NCBI GenBank assembly: GCA_030426085.1
Contig: JAUHYW010000007.1
Coordinates: 1 to 64,000, forward strand
Length of the DNA: 64,000 nucleotides
Reading direction: 5' to 3'
Source of the DNA: a bacterium
GTDB taxonomy: Bacteria; Myxococcota_A; Bradymonadia; UBA7976; UBA1532
Below, one piece after another: positions 15,822 through 25,228 of this stretch (position 1 is the first letter of the stretch; the number at the start of each line of letters is the position of its first letter). Under the pieces are notes generated by a model. The model ran no database searches. It saw only the letters and a program-made list of their open reading frames with translations, and was not told the DNA's origin. A program made the translations under genes and the position numbers.

Positions 15822-17366
15822 ATGAAGCGTGCGACCCAGCGCATGTGGCTCACCCTCGGTCTGGCCTTCGCGGTCACCGGGTGCGCCACCGAGGAAGAGC
15901 TGAACGACTTCGGCGACCAGGTCGAGGCCGAGCTCGCCGCCCAGCGCGGCGGCGCGAACCCCGAAGGCGACGCGCAGCAGGACGGGCGCCAGAACCGCGG
16001 TGACCGGGATGGCCGCCAGGGCGACGATCGCCAGCCGCCGCCCCCGCCGGGCGACGACGGCGACGTGGAGCGCTTGCCCCCGCCGGAGGATGGCCCCGAC
16101 GGCCCGGACGGCCGCCAGCCGCCCCCGCCGCCCGCCGGTGACGACGGGGACGATCGCCAGCCGCCGCCCCCGCCCCCGGGCGAGGATCCCATCGACGAGG
16201 GTCCCATCGACGAGGGCCCCATCGACGACGAAGGTCCCATCGACGACGAGGATCCCATCGACGACGGGGATCCCATCGACGACGGGGATCCCATCGACGA
16301 CGGCCCGGATGACTTCGCCCGGCCCCTCGCCCCGAGCCCGGCCGACAACCCGATCAGCGCCGACAAGGTCGAGCTGGGCCGGCTGCTGTATTGGGATCCC
16401 ATCCTGTCGGGCGACGGCGACGTGTCCTGCGCGACCTGCCACCACCCGGACTTCGGCTACGCCGACGCGCTGCCGCTCTCGATCGGCGTGGGCGGCGACG
16501 GCGTCGGCCCGAACCGCCGTGGCGCCACCCGGGCCGGGCGCAACGCGCCGACGGTGCTCAACACCGGGCTCAACGGCTGGCTCGACGAGGACACGCTGCC
16601 CAACCCGAGCACCGCGCCGATGTTCTGGGACGTGCGGGCCCGCAGCCTCGAGACCCAGGCGCTGGGGCCCATCGTCAACGCCGAGGAGATGCGGGGTGAC
16701 GCCTACAGCGAAGAGGACGCCCTCGACGTGGTCGTCGGCCGGCTGCTGGACAACGACACCTACGTGGCGCTGTTCAGCGAGGTCTTCGGCGGCGCGCCGG
16801 AGGACGCGGTGACCGCCGAGAACCTGGGCAAGGCCATCGCCGCCTTCGAGCGGCACCTGTCGCGGCCGAACAGCGCCTTCGACCGGTGGCTGGCCGGGGA
16901 CGACCGGGCGATGACCGCCCAGCAGGTGCGCGGGTTCAACACCTTCAACCGGGTCGGCTGCGACCGGTGCCACACCGGGCCGATGTTCAGCGACTACCGG
17001 CTGCGCCGCATCGGGGCCCCGAACAACACCGGCAACCCGACCGACGCCGGCGACGGCGACCACCGCTACCGCACCGCGAGCCTGCGCAACATCGCCGAGA
17101 CGGGGCCCTACATGCACGGCGGCACCTTCGCCACGCTGGGCCAGGTCTTCGCCTTCTACCGCCGCCCGGGCACCCAGCCCCCGCCGGGCCAGGGCGTGCT
17201 GCCCCGCGACCTGGGGCCGGTCGACCGGCTGGTGCTCGGCCTGCGCTTCAACGGGCAGGACGAGGCCGACATGACCGCCTTCCTCCGGGCGCTGAGCGAC
17301 GACGGCGTCGACACCGCCCGCCCGATCACCGTGCCCAGCGGGCTGCCCGTCGGGGGCAACCTCTGA
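15822..17366 (+). CDS. Lipid-anchored di-haem cytochrome c peroxidase / MauG family protein
   Basis: The 514-residue protein starts behind GGAGGAG. A lipoprotein signal ends at C21 (AVTGC). Residues 50-165 are low-complexity: Pro/Asp-Gly runs, then repeated P-I-D-D/E-G units. The catalytic part has CATCH (203-207) and CDRCH (380-384) haem motifs, with family blocks [28 protein letters not shown] and [17 protein letters not shown]. Di-haem CCP enzymes reduce hydrogen peroxide and MauG-like members oxidise substrates; which applies here is unknown. The long acidic linker should hold the enzyme away from the membrane. A sigma-54 promoter lies about 25 nt upstream of the leader. Confidence 0.92.
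   Translation: MKRATQRMWLTLGLAFAVTGCATEEELNDFGDQVEAELAAQRGGANPEGDAQQDGRQNRGDRDGRQGDDRQPPPPPGDDGDVERLPPPEDGPDGPDGRQPPPPPAGDDGDDRQPPPPPPGEDPIDEGPIDEGPIDDEGPIDDEDPIDDGDPIDDGDPIDDGPDDFARPLAPSPADNPISADKVELGRLLYWDPILSGDGDVSCATCHHPDFGYADALPLSIGVGGDGVGPNRRGATRAGRNAPTVLNTGLNGWLDEDTLPNPSTAPMFWDVRARSLETQALGPIVNAEEMRGDAYSEEDALDVVVGRLLDNDTYVALFSEVFGGAPEDAVTAENLGKAIAAFERHLSRPNSAFDRWLAGDDRAMTAQQVRGFNTFNRVGCDRCHTGPMFSDYRLRRIGAPNNTGNPTDAGDGDHRYRTASLRNIAETGPYMHGGTFATLGQVFAFYRRPGTQPPPGQGVLPRDLGPVDRLVLGLRFNGQDEADMTAFLRALSDDGVDTARPITVPSGLPVGGNL
16185..16305 (+). repeat. In-frame tandem repeats coding Pro-Ile-Asp-Asp linker
   Basis: Six to seven units of 15-18 bp built on CCCATCGACGA are repeated in the linker of the di-haem peroxidase, alternating GAG/GAC/GGG codons. 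All lengths keep the reading frame, so the linker can lengthen or shorten without breaking the enzyme. Confidence 0.8.
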
Positions 17367-17484
17367 GCCCGCCCGAGCGGCCCCGCCCGGGGCCCGCCGT
17401 CTCCTCTGTCCTTCCGTATTGCGCTGCCCGGCTGCGGTCTACCGCGTCGTTGCCCGCCGCCGCCCCCGGCGGCATGATGGGCCC

Positions 17485-17718
17485 ATGCAGCGCTTCGTCT
17501 TCGACCTCACCATCACCGCCGACGAGTGGCTGGCGTACTACCGCGGCGCCGCCCGGCACGTCGTGGCCACCGCCCGCGACGGCCGGCGGGTGAAGTTCGC
17601 CGCGAGGCACCTCCAGCGCTTCGTCACCCGGGGCGGGGTGCGGGGCACCTTCGAGATGGTCGTCGACGACGCCCACGATCTGGTCCGCTTCGAGCGGGTC
17701 GGGCCGGCCGGGCGATGA
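17485..17718 (+). CDS. DUF2835 family protein
   Basis: This 77-residue protein matches DUF2835 along its whole length: an N-terminal RFVFDLTITADEWLAYYRG, then VVATARDGRRVKFAARHLQ and FVTRGGVRGTFEMVVDD. The family is small, basic and single-domain, of unknown function and found mainly in Gammaproteobacteria; a nucleic-acid role is only a suggestion. ATG 17485 is chosen because the family starts with M-x-R-F/Y. The stop is 5 bp before the next gene, a Ser/Thr kinase, so they are probably co-transcribed. Confidence 0.8.
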   Translation: MQRFVFDLTITADEWLAYYRGAARHVVATARDGRRVKFAARHLQRFVTRGGVRGTFEMVVDDAHDLVRFERVGPAGR

Positions 17719-17722
17719 GCCG

Positions 17723-19441
17723 ATGATCTGCGCCCGCTGCGGAGCCGACACCGCCGACGAGACCTGCACCGCCTGCGGGGCCGACGCCCGGCTGGACGGG
17801 CGCTATCGGCTCCAGGCGCTGCTGGGTCAGGGCACCCACGGCATGACCTGGAGGGCGCTGCGGCCGGACGACACCCCGGTGGCGGTCAAGATGGTCAACC
17901 TGGGCGCGGGGCTGGCCGGCGAGCGGCGGGCGGCGCTGGACCGCGAGGTGGCGGTGCTGCGGGCGCTGGATCACCCCCGCATCCCGGCGATGCTCGACGA
18001 CTTCACCACCCGCAGCGGCATGACCCGCTACCGGTGCATCGTGCAGACCTTCGTCGACGGGCCCGATCTGGCGGCGGTGGTCGCCGGGCGCCGGGCCTCG
18101 GTGGTCGACGTGCTGGGCTGGATCGCCGACATCGCCGACGTGCTCGACTGGCTGCACGGCCTCGCCCCGCCGATCATCCACCGCGACATCAAGCCGCAGA
18201 ACATCCTGCGCCGCAGCGACGGGGCGCTGGTGCTCATCGACTTCGGCTCGGTGCGGGACACCGTCGTCGAGACGCTGGGCGGCACGATGGGCATCGGCAC
18301 GGCGGGCTACATGGCGCCGGAGCAGATCACCGGCGACGTGGGGCCCCGCAGCGACGTGTTCGCGCTGGGGGCGACGGCCATCGAGCTCTTGATCCGGCGG
18401 CCGCCGCACGAACTGCGCGAGCGCGGGGGGCGGCTGGTGTGGCCCGGGGAGCAGTTCCCCCCGGCGGTGACGGCGCTGGTCGATCGCATGGTCGACCCCG
18501 ACCCGACGCGGCGCCCGACGGCGGCCGCGGTGCGCGAGGCGGCCCGGCGGCTGGCGGCCGATCCCGACGCACCGCCCGAGCGGCCGCCGGTCCGGCTGGC
18601 GAAGGTGGTGGGGCCCGCGCCGCCCACGGGCGATGACCCGCCGTCCGGCGCGCTCGCGCCGGTCGAGCCGCCGCTGCCGGCCATCGCTCGCCGCAGCCGA
18701 GCGGATCGGGCGCGCAACGCCCTGGCGCTCCAGGTCTTCGGGGCCTTCGTCGGGCTGTGCGCGGCGCCGTTCGCCGCCGAGATCAGCGCCTGGGCCGGGC
18801 TGATCAGCGCCCCGCTCTCGCTCTACGCGGCCTACAACGGCTGGCGGGCGGGCTCGAGGTGGGCCGGCGGGGTCGCGCTGAGCGTCTTCGCGGTGATCCT
18901 GGGCCTCTTCGTCGTGGTCAACCTGTTCAGCATCGGCCCCCGCGATGCCCGGACCTTCTTCCCGATCGTGCTGGTGCCCTATTACCTGCTCGCCGCCCGC
19001 CCGACGGTGCGCGCGTTCGGGGAGCTGGCCGCGATCCGCGAGTCCCCGGAGACCGCCGCGCTGCCGGTCCCCGCGGTCGGGCTGCCCGCGCTGCGGCGGC
19101 GCGCGGTCCGCTGGAGCTGGCTCAGCGGGGCGGCGATGGTCGCCGCCGGGCTGGGCGCGTTCGAGGACATCGAGAGCTACATGATCTCGGCCCCGGTGGC
19201 GGCGGCGCTCGGCGTCTGGACTTTCAGCCGGGGGCGCCTGGCCCGCATGCCCGCGGTGCAGTGGCTGGGGCTGTCGATGCCGACGATGGCGCTGAGCCTG
19301 TTCGTGGCGCTCGAGTTCTTCCACATCAGCTATTGGGACCACCGGCACACCCTGGCGCCGCTGATGCTGATCTACGGGGTGCTGGTGGCCCTGGGGGCGA
19401 TCGCGATCGGCTTCACGACGCCGAAGGATCCCCCCGCCTGA
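17723..19441 (+). CDS. Zinc-ribbon Ser/Thr protein kinase with polytopic membrane domain
   Basis: The 572-residue protein begins with a zinc ribbon (C3, C6, C15, C18). A kinase domain follows (about 27-290) with LGQGTHGMTW, K56, HRDIKPQN (D155 catalytic), DFG (173-175) and GTAGYMAPEQ. After a Pro-rich linker the C-terminal ~240 residues hold about seven hydrophobic segments (for example VFGAFVGLCAAPFAAEISAW, GVALSVFAVILGLFVVVNLF). This is an inner-membrane eukaryotic-like kinase with a cytoplasmic catalytic head and no extracellular sensor. Its 3' end overlaps the convergent DUF2330 gene by 29 bp. Confidence 0.9.
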   Translation: MICARCGADTADETCTACGADARLDGRYRLQALLGQGTHGMTWRALRPDDTPVAVKMVNLGAGLAGERRAALDREVAVLRALDHPRIPAMLDDFTTRSGMTRYRCIVQTFVDGPDLAAVVAGRRASVVDVLGWIADIADVLDWLHGLAPPIIHRDIKPQNILRRSDGALVLIDFGSVRDTVVETLGGTMGIGTAGYMAPEQITGDVGPRSDVFALGATAIELLIRRPPHELRERGGRLVWPGEQFPPAVTALVDRMVDPDPTRRPTAAAVREAARRLAADPDAPPERPPVRLAKVVGPAPPTGDDPPSGALAPVEPPLPAIARRSRADRARNALALQVFGAFVGLCAAPFAAEISAWAGLISAPLSLYAAYNGWRAGSRWAGGVALSVFAVILGLFVVVNLFSIGPRDARTFFPIVLVPYYLLAARPTVRAFGELAAIRESPETAALPVPAVGLPALRRRAVRWSWLSGAAMVAAGLGAFEDIESYMISAPVAAALGVWTFSRGRLARMPAVQWLGLSMPTMALSLFVALEFFHISYWDHRHTLAPLMLIYGVLVALGAIAIGFTTPKDPPA

Positions 19442-21068
19442 CGGACGCCCGCCGGCCGAGGCCGATGAGCCCCAGGAGGACCAGGGTGAGGGCCGAGGGC
19501 AAGCCGCCGTCGGCGGCGTCGCAGGCGCAGCCGATGTCCATCTCGGGGACCGGGGCCCCCTGGGGGCCGAACTCGGGTGGCAGCGGCGCCTGGAAGCGCG
19601 CGGCGAGCAGATCGGCGTTCTCGGTGACCGTCTCGGGGGGGCCGGCGGCCATCATCCGCTCGACCCGCAGCGCCATCGGGCCCTCGCCGCGCACCGTCTC
19701 GCCGTCCTGCCGCTGCACCGCCCCGCCGTTCTGGAAGCCCGAGCTGTCGTAGCGCAGGCCGTCGACCTCGACGGTGCGGTCGCCCATGCAGCCGACGTAG
19801 ACCAGCGCCTCGCGGTTGGCGGGCACGTCGGGCAGGTCGCGGTTGAGCGCGAACATCGGGTCGATGATCATCTCGTCGGGGCTCATCGTGGTGAAGAGGC
19901 GGGTCACGTCGGGCAGCGCCTCGAAGAGGCCGTCCAGCCCCCGCCAGACGGGCAGCACCTCGTCGCGGATGTGAGCCACGAGCCCGACGCCGTCGAAGAG
20001 GACCGGCTGGTCGGGGAAGGGCGTGGAGCAGTCCGCGATATCGGCCGCGGTCATGCCCGCGGGCGGGGTGATGAAGCGCTCGACCGCCGGCGCGACGTCG
20101 GGGTGGCACACGAGGGACACCCACGGGCGGATACCCTGCCAGTCTTCGAGCGCGGCGAGCCCGTCGAGGTCCATGTTGGCGGGCTCGAAGGCGAACTGAC
20201 CCCGGTGAGGCCCGGACATGTCGGTCACGAACGCCCGCCCGCCGGCCTCGTCCACCGCCGCCGAGACGAGATCGACGTAGTTGCTCGCGCCCCGATCCCA
20301 GTCGAGCAGCGCCGGGTTGATCTCGACGTGCAGGTAGTTGGTCGGCACCGCCCGGCCCTCGCCGAGCACGTAGATCAAGACGCCCATGTCGCGGGACGCG
20401 GCGACCGAGGTCGGGCGCAGGGGCACCGCCATGGTCGGCGCGCTGTACCGGAAGCGGATGGGGCGGATGTCGCGCACGTCGGCGTCGGCCAGCAGCTTGA
20501 GCGCCACGAAGACCGACGTGTCGACGTAGTCGGCGAGGATGGCCTCGGCCCCGGCCGGCCGCTGGAAGCCGTTCTCGTCGAGCCACTCGACCAGCGCGTC
20601 GACGTCGTCGGCCCGGATGATCGCCTGATCGAAGGGCCCCAGCGCGCGGCGCTCGAGCACGTCGACCCCGGGGCCTTCGCCCTCCCCTTCGCCCTCGCCC
20701 TCGCCGCCGAAGCCACCCGCGCCGCCGGCGCCGCCCTGCCCGGCGAAGCCACAGTCGGCGAAGCGGGCGGTCAGGTTGAACCGGGGCCGCAGCGCCGTGT
20801 CGAGCGCGGGGAAGAGCGCCTGGCTCGACAGGCCGACGTCGACGTCGGGCGGGGCCGGCAGCAGCCAGCCGAACTCGCTGGGCGGGCCGTCGTAGACGAT
20901 CTGGACGTGCATCTCGGTCTGCGCGCCGTCGGCGGCGAACAGGATGCGCTCCCCGGCCTGGATGACCGGCTGGGCGTTGTTGCAGAAGAAGCCGCCGCAC
21001 GCCATCGCGGCGGCGGGCAGGCACAGCGCCGCGAGGGCGCAGGACAGACGGATGGCATCATGCCTCAT
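19413..21068 (-). CDS. DUF2330 exported protein with CTERM-like anchor (copy 1)
   Basis: The 551-residue protein has a signal peptide cut before CGGFFCNNAQPVIQAGERI, the DUF2330 hallmark. The domain continues with EMHVQIVYDGPPSEFGWLLP, a short Gly and (Glu-Gly) run near residue 120, GVDVLERRALGPFDQAI and PIRFRYSAPTMAVPLRPTS. The C-terminus is Cys-Ala-Cys-Asp, a hydrophobic stretch (ALTLVLLGLIGLG) and Arg residues, a MYXO-CTERM-like sorting signal, though with a 9-residue extra tail. GGAGAG precedes ATG 21068. The function of DUF2330 is unknown. It is a clear paralogue of the adjacent gene, and its 3' end overlaps the kinase gene on the other strand. Confidence 0.85.
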   Translation of the reverse strand: MRHDAIRLSCALAALCLPAAAMACGGFFCNNAQPVIQAGERILFAADGAQTEMHVQIVYDGPPSEFGWLLPAPPDVDVGLSSQALFPALDTALRPRFNLTARFADCGFAGQGGAGGAGGFGGEGEGEGEGEGPGVDVLERRALGPFDQAIIRADDVDALVEWLDENGFQRPAGAEAILADYVDTSVFVALKLLADADVRDIRPIRFRYSAPTMAVPLRPTSVAASRDMGVLIYVLGEGRAVPTNYLHVEINPALLDWDRGASNYVDLVSAAVDEAGGRAFVTDMSGPHRGQFAFEPANMDLDGLAALEDWQGIRPWVSLVCHPDVAPAVERFITPPAGMTAADIADCSTPFPDQPVLFDGVGLVAHIRDEVLPVWRGLDGLFEALPDVTRLFTTMSPDEMIIDPMFALNRDLPDVPANREALVYVGCMGDRTVEVDGLRYDSSGFQNGGAVQRQDGETVRGEGPMALRVERMMAAGPPETVTENADLLAARFQAPLPPEFGPQGAPVPEMDIGCACDAADGGLPSALTLVLLGLIGLGRRASVRRGDPSAS

Positions 21069-21134
21069 GGCATCTCTCCGTGAGTGTGGGGGGGTGCAGT
21101 CGTTCGGATGGGGCGCGCCGCGGGGCGCGCGCGG

Positions 21135-22859
21135 TCAGCGGCGGCGGCGGATGAGGCCGGGCAGCATCAGCAGGGCGAGGAGCCAGGACGCCCCGGGGTC
21201 GTCGGCCGCGTCGCAGGCGCAGCCGCCGCCCCCGCCGCCGCCGCCCGTGACGCCGCTGTCGCCGCCGATCCCGGCGTCCTGGTCGCCTTCGCCCTCGCCC
21301 TCGCCCTCACCTTCGCCTTCGCCTTCACCCTCGCCCTCGCCCTCGCCCCCGGGCATGTCCTCGAAGCCCTCGGGCAGCGGCGCGGCGAAGGCGGCCTGGA
21401 TGTCATCGGTGTTGTCGGCGACGACCTCGGGCTGGCCCGCCGCCATCATGCGCTCGACCTTGGCCGCCGCCGGCATGCCGCCGCGCACGGTCATGCCGTC
21501 CTGCCGCACGATCTGCTCGGGGTTGTCCCCGCCGAGGGTGGTGGCGTAGCGGGCGCCGTCGACCTCGACCGTGGCGCCGCCGTCACAGCCGACCCAGACG
21601 GTCGCCCAGCGGGTGCGTTCGACGTCGGGCAGATCGCGGTTGATCGTGAAGACCGGGTCGAGGGTCATCTCGCCGGGGTCCATCGTGGTGTAGAGCCGGG
21701 TCAGGTACGGCAGGCGGGCGAAGAGCGCGTTGATGGCGTTCCACGCCGGCAGGACCTCGTCGGCGATGCGGGCGGCCAGCGTCTCGCCGTCGACCGGGAT
21801 GATCTGGGGCTCGAAGCAGCCGGGGCAGGTCAGCACCTCTTCGGCCGTCGCGCCGTCGGGCGGGGTGATGACGTCCCGCAGGATGGGCCGGATGCTGGGG
21901 TCGGAGAGCCGGTTGAGGTATCGCAGCAGGTCGGCGAACGTCTCGACCTGCCTCAGCACATCGAGGTCGACGCCGAGCCGCAGCCCGACCCACTGCCCAC
22001 GGTGGGGGCCAGCCGCATCGGTGGCGAACGCCCGCCCGCCGGCCTCGTCCACCGCGGCCGCCACCAGATCGGGGTAGCCCTGCCCCCCGCCGAACCAGTC
22101 GAGCAGCGCGAGGTTGGGGGTGACGTGCAGGTAGTTGGCGGGCACCGCCCGGCTCTCGCCGAGCACGTAGACCAGGATGCCCATGTCGACCGCCGCCGCC
22201 ACCGAGGTCGGGCGCAGCGGGATGGCCATGGTGGGCGCCGTGTAGCGGAAGCTGATCGGGGTGATGTCGCTCACGTCGGCGTCGGCCAGCAGCTTGAGCG
22301 CCACGAAGACCGACGTGTCGACGTAGTCGGCGAGGATCTCCTCGGCGCCGATCGGCCGCTGGAATCCGTTCTCGTCGAGCCACAGGACGAGGACCTCGAC
22401 GTTGTCCGCCCGCAGGATGGCTTGATCGAAGGGCCCCAGCGCCCGGCGCTCGAGCACGTCGACCCCCGGCCCCTCGCCCTCGCCTTCACCCTCGCCCTCA
22501 CCCTCGCCTTCACCCTCACCCTCGCCTTCGCCCTCGCCACCGCACGGCGCGAAGACCGGGTCCAGGCGGAACACCGGCTGAGTGCTCGTATCGAGCCGGC
22601 TGAAGAGCGCGGCGGTCGACAAGCCCACCTGGACATCGGGCGGGGCCGGCAGCAGCCAGCCGAACTCGGTGGGCGGGCCGTCGTAGGTGATCTGGACGTG
22701 CATCTCGGTCTGCTCGCCGTCGGCGGCGAACAGGATGCGCTCGCCGGCCTGGATGACCGGCTGGGCGTTGTCGCAGAAGAAGCCCCCGCAGGCGAGGGCG
22801 AGGCCGGGCGTGAGCAGCCCGGCGGTGAGCAGCGTGGCGGTCGCGCGACGTGGATTCAT
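21135..22859 (-). CDS. DUF2330 exported protein with CTERM-like anchor (copy 2)
   Basis: The 574-residue paralogue of the neighbouring gene has the same signal peptide and CGGFFCDNAQPVIQAGERI start. Near residues 108-130 is a long run of Glu-Gly dipeptides. A second run of about 11 Glu-Gly dipeptides lies near 505-525. A Gly run and CACDAADDPGAS with a hydrophobic helix and Arg4 end it, a textbook MYXO-CTERM-like signal. It is expected to be surface-exposed and anchored or processed at the outer membrane. It lies 66 bp upstream of copy 1 on the same strand, so the pair arose by tandem duplication followed by divergence of the repeats. Confidence 0.87.
   Translation of the reverse strand: MNPRRATATLLTAGLLTPGLALACGGFFCDNAQPVIQAGERILFAADGEQTEMHVQITYDGPPTEFGWLLPAPPDVQVGLSTAALFSRLDTSTQPVFRLDPVFAPCGGEGEGEGEGEGEGEGEGEGEGEGPGVDVLERRALGPFDQAILRADNVEVLVLWLDENGFQRPIGAEEILADYVDTSVFVALKLLADADVSDITPISFRYTAPTMAIPLRPTSVAAAVDMGILVYVLGESRAVPANYLHVTPNLALLDWFGGGQGYPDLVAAAVDEAGGRAFATDAAGPHRGQWVGLRLGVDLDVLRQVETFADLLRYLNRLSDPSIRPILRDVITPPDGATAEEVLTCPGCFEPQIIPVDGETLAARIADEVLPAWNAINALFARLPYLTRLYTTMDPGEMTLDPVFTINRDLPDVERTRWATVWVGCDGGATVEVDGARYATTLGGDNPEQIVRQDGMTVRGGMPAAAKVERMMAAGQPEVVADNTDDIQAAFAAPLPEGFEDMPGGEGEGEGEGEGEGEGEGEGEGDQDAGIGGDSGVTGGGGGGGGCACDAADDPGASWLLALLMLPGLIRRRR
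21287..21350 (-). repeat. Hexanucleotide repeat coding (Glu-Gly)n, 3' array
   Basis: Tandem GAGGGC/GAAGGC/GAGGGT hexamers are read as Glu-Gly in the DUF2330 copy-2 gene, just before the Gly run and CTERM-like tail. Hexamers keep the frame when they expand or contract. Confidence 0.9.
22468..22543 (-). repeat. Hexanucleotide repeat coding (Glu-Gly)n, 5' array
   Basis: About twelve Glu-Gly hexamers lie between the N-terminal Cys-rich domain and GVDVLERRALG of DUF2330 copy 2. The same position in copy 1 (about 20669-20703) has only about five, showing length change since duplication. Confidence 0.9.
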
Positions 22860-22943
22860 CGATCTCCCCCGGTGGATGCGTGGGCGCGGGTCGAGCCCGC
22901 ACCGGCGTAGTATGCCGGAGCGGGCCGATCTTTCAGCGGCAGC

Positions 22944-25214
22944 TCATTCCAGGACGGTGAAGCGCACCGGGGGGCTGGCCTCGTCGGGGCGGCCGGCGGG
23001 CCACACCCGGATGGTGTGCTCGCCGGGGGCGGCGTCCCACCAGCGCTGCGGGGGCCCGGCGGCTGGCGGGTGATCGTCGATGGCCCAGATCAAGCCACCA
23101 TCGGCGTCGTCGAGAAGGCCGTCGGGGACCTCGACCCGGAGCTGCAGCCGGGCGTAGCGCTGCGGGGTGTCGGCGTCGAGCTGGAAGACGTCGCCCGCGC
23201 CGGGGAAGCTCACCCGCAGGCGGTCGACGGCGCGCCGGGGGGTCTCGGGCGCGTGATCGGGGCGGAAGAGCTCATCGACGGCGTGGGCGCAGTCATCGGG
23301 GGCGTGGGTGGCCCCGGCGGTCTCTGCCGGCGGAGGCTGCCCGGTGTCGGCGCACAGCCGCCGCCGCACGAGCCCGGCGGTCGAGAAGCGGCCCCGACCC
23401 CGGCGCAGCGCCGCCGCGGCCCGCATCACCCGATGCCACAGCCGGCCGGCGCCGGTGACCCCGCTGACCCCCTCCATCGGGCGCCCGTCGAAGTTGCCGA
23501 CCCACACCGCCACCGTCACGTCGGGGGTGTAGCCGGCGGTCCAGTTGTCGGTGAAGTCGGTGCTGGTGCCGGTCTTGGCCGCGGCGGGGAACGGCAGCGT
23601 GAGGCTGTTGCGCCGCCCGAACGCCGGGATGCGGGCCACCGGATCGGCGAGGATGTCGGTCAGCAGCCGGGCGACGTCGGCCGGCATGACCCGCGCGCCG
23701 CGCGCCGCCGGCACATCGCGCCGCCAGCGGATCGGGGACCACAGGCCCTCGTTGGCCAGCGCGCGGTAGGCGTTGGCCAGCTCGAGGAGCTGCACCTCGC
23801 CGTTGCCCAGCGCGAGCCCCAGGCCGTAGTGATCGGCCGAGCGGGTGAGGCTCTCGAAGCCCAGCCGGCGCAGGCGGCGCAGCAGATCGGCGGGGCCCAG
23901 GCGGTGGGCCATCCAGACGGCGGGCACGTTGTAGCTGTTGGCCAGGGCGGTGCGCAGGCTCACCCAGCCGTGGAAGCGGCGGTCGTAATTGCGCGGGCGG
24001 TAGTCGCCGAGGCCGGTCGGGAACCACAGCGGCAGGTCGGGCAGGCGGTCGGCGGCGGTGAAGCCCCGCTCGAGGGCCAGGCCGTAGACGAAGGGCTTGA
24101 GCGTCGACCCCGGCTGGCGGCGGCCGATCACCATGTCGACCTGCCCCTCGGCGGGGTCGAAGAAGTCGACGCTGCCGACCCAGGCCAGCACGTCGCCCGA
24201 GGCGTTGTCGAGCACCACCGCCGCCGCCTGCCCCACCCGCTTGTCGGCCAGCGCGCGCACGACCTGCCGGGCCAGCCGCTCGACCTCGGCCTGCAAGCCG
24301 CCGTCGAGGGTGGTCGGCAGCGTGCCCGGCGCGGGGGCCCGGGCCAGGGCGAAGGTGGTGAAGTGCGGCGCGGCGAACTGCACCTCGCGGCTGACGACCC
24401 GGACCTCTTGAGCCAGCGCCTCGGCCTCTTCGGCGGGGGTGATGGCGCCGGTCTCCCGCATTCGGGCCAGGACGAACCGCCGCCGGGCCTCGGCCCGCGC
24501 CGGGTCGACGTAGGGGTTGTCCCGGCTCGGCGCCCGGGGCAGGCCGGCGAGCAGCGCCGCTTCGCCCAGGCTCAGGGCCCGGGCCGGCTTGTCGAGGTAG
24601 AGCCGGGCGGCGGCCTCGACGCCGGTCGCGCCGTGGCCGAACGGGGCCCGGTTGACGTACTGCTCGAGGATGGCCCGCTTGCCGACGGCCCGCTCGAGCC
24701 GCAGAGCCCACAGCGCCTCGACCGCCTTGCGCCACAGCCCGCGCCCGGCCCCCTGGCCCGCCGCCTGCCGCGCGAGCTTGACGACCTGCTGGGTGAGCGT
24801 GCTGCCCCCGGCGACGACCCGGCCGGCGGCGAGGTTGTCCCGCAGCGCCCGGGCGATGCCCTGGGCGTCGAGGCCGCTGTGGCCGTGGAAGCGGCGATCT
24901 TCGATGGCGACGAACGCCTTCGGGACCCACGGCGAGATGCGGTCGAGGGGGGTCCAGACCCCGCGGCCCTCGATGTCGCTGAGGGCCTCGCGCAAGAGGT
25001 GCCCATGGCGATCGACGACCCGCCGGCTCTCGACCCGGGTCGGCGCGAGCCACTCGGCGGGGAACGGCACCAGGACGACGAGCAGCCACAGGGTCAGGGC
25101 GGCCAGCGCGGCGAGGCCGGCGAGCGCGAGCGCGATCCGGCGCAGGCGGCGCCAGCGGGGCGCCGACGGCGGCGGCTCGGGCGGCGGGGCGGCGGGCGGC
25201 GGGGCGTCGGGCAT
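22944..25214 (-). CDS. pbpC: Penicillin-binding protein 1C (bifunctional glycosyltransferase/transpeptidase)
   Basis: The 756-residue inner-membrane protein has a Pro-rich cytoplasmic tail and one membrane segment (about 26-50). A family-51 glycosyltransferase domain follows, with EDRRFHGHSGLD (from 105) and GGSTLTQQVVKLARQ. The transpeptidase has the three motifs SxxK (GSTLKPF), SxN (SYN in LANSYNVPAVW) and KTG (AKTGTSTDF). A C-terminal BiPBP_C-type beta domain completes the PBP1C layout. ATG 25214 is chosen as the first start after the upstream stop. It makes or repairs peptidoglycan in the periplasm. It lies 14 bp after the YARHG gene and is probably co-transcribed. Confidence 0.9.
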   Translation of the reverse strand: MPDAPPPAAPPPEPPPSAPRWRRLRRIALALAGLAALAALTLWLLVVLVPFPAEWLAPTRVESRRVVDRHGHLLREALSDIEGRGVWTPLDRISPWVPKAFVAIEDRRFHGHSGLDAQGIARALRDNLAAGRVVAGGSTLTQQVVKLARQAAGQGAGRGLWRKAVEALWALRLERAVGKRAILEQYVNRAPFGHGATGVEAAARLYLDKPARALSLGEAALLAGLPRAPSRDNPYVDPARAEARRRFVLARMRETGAITPAEEAEALAQEVRVVSREVQFAAPHFTTFALARAPAPGTLPTTLDGGLQAEVERLARQVVRALADKRVGQAAAVVLDNASGDVLAWVGSVDFFDPAEGQVDMVIGRRQPGSTLKPFVYGLALERGFTAADRLPDLPLWFPTGLGDYRPRNYDRRFHGWVSLRTALANSYNVPAVWMAHRLGPADLLRRLRRLGFESLTRSADHYGLGLALGNGEVQLLELANAYRALANEGLWSPIRWRRDVPAARGARVMPADVARLLTDILADPVARIPAFGRRNSLTLPFPAAAKTGTSTDFTDNWTAGYTPDVTVAVWVGNFDGRPMEGVSGVTGAGRLWHRVMRAAAALRRGRGRFSTAGLVRRRLCADTGQPPPAETAGATHAPDDCAHAVDELFRPDHAPETPRRAVDRLRVSFPGAGDVFQLDADTPQRYARLQLRVEVPDGLLDDADGGLIWAIDDHPPAAGPPQRWWDAAPGEHTIRVWPAGRPDEASPPVRFTVLE

Positions 25215-25228
25215 CGGAGCGGCGGGGG

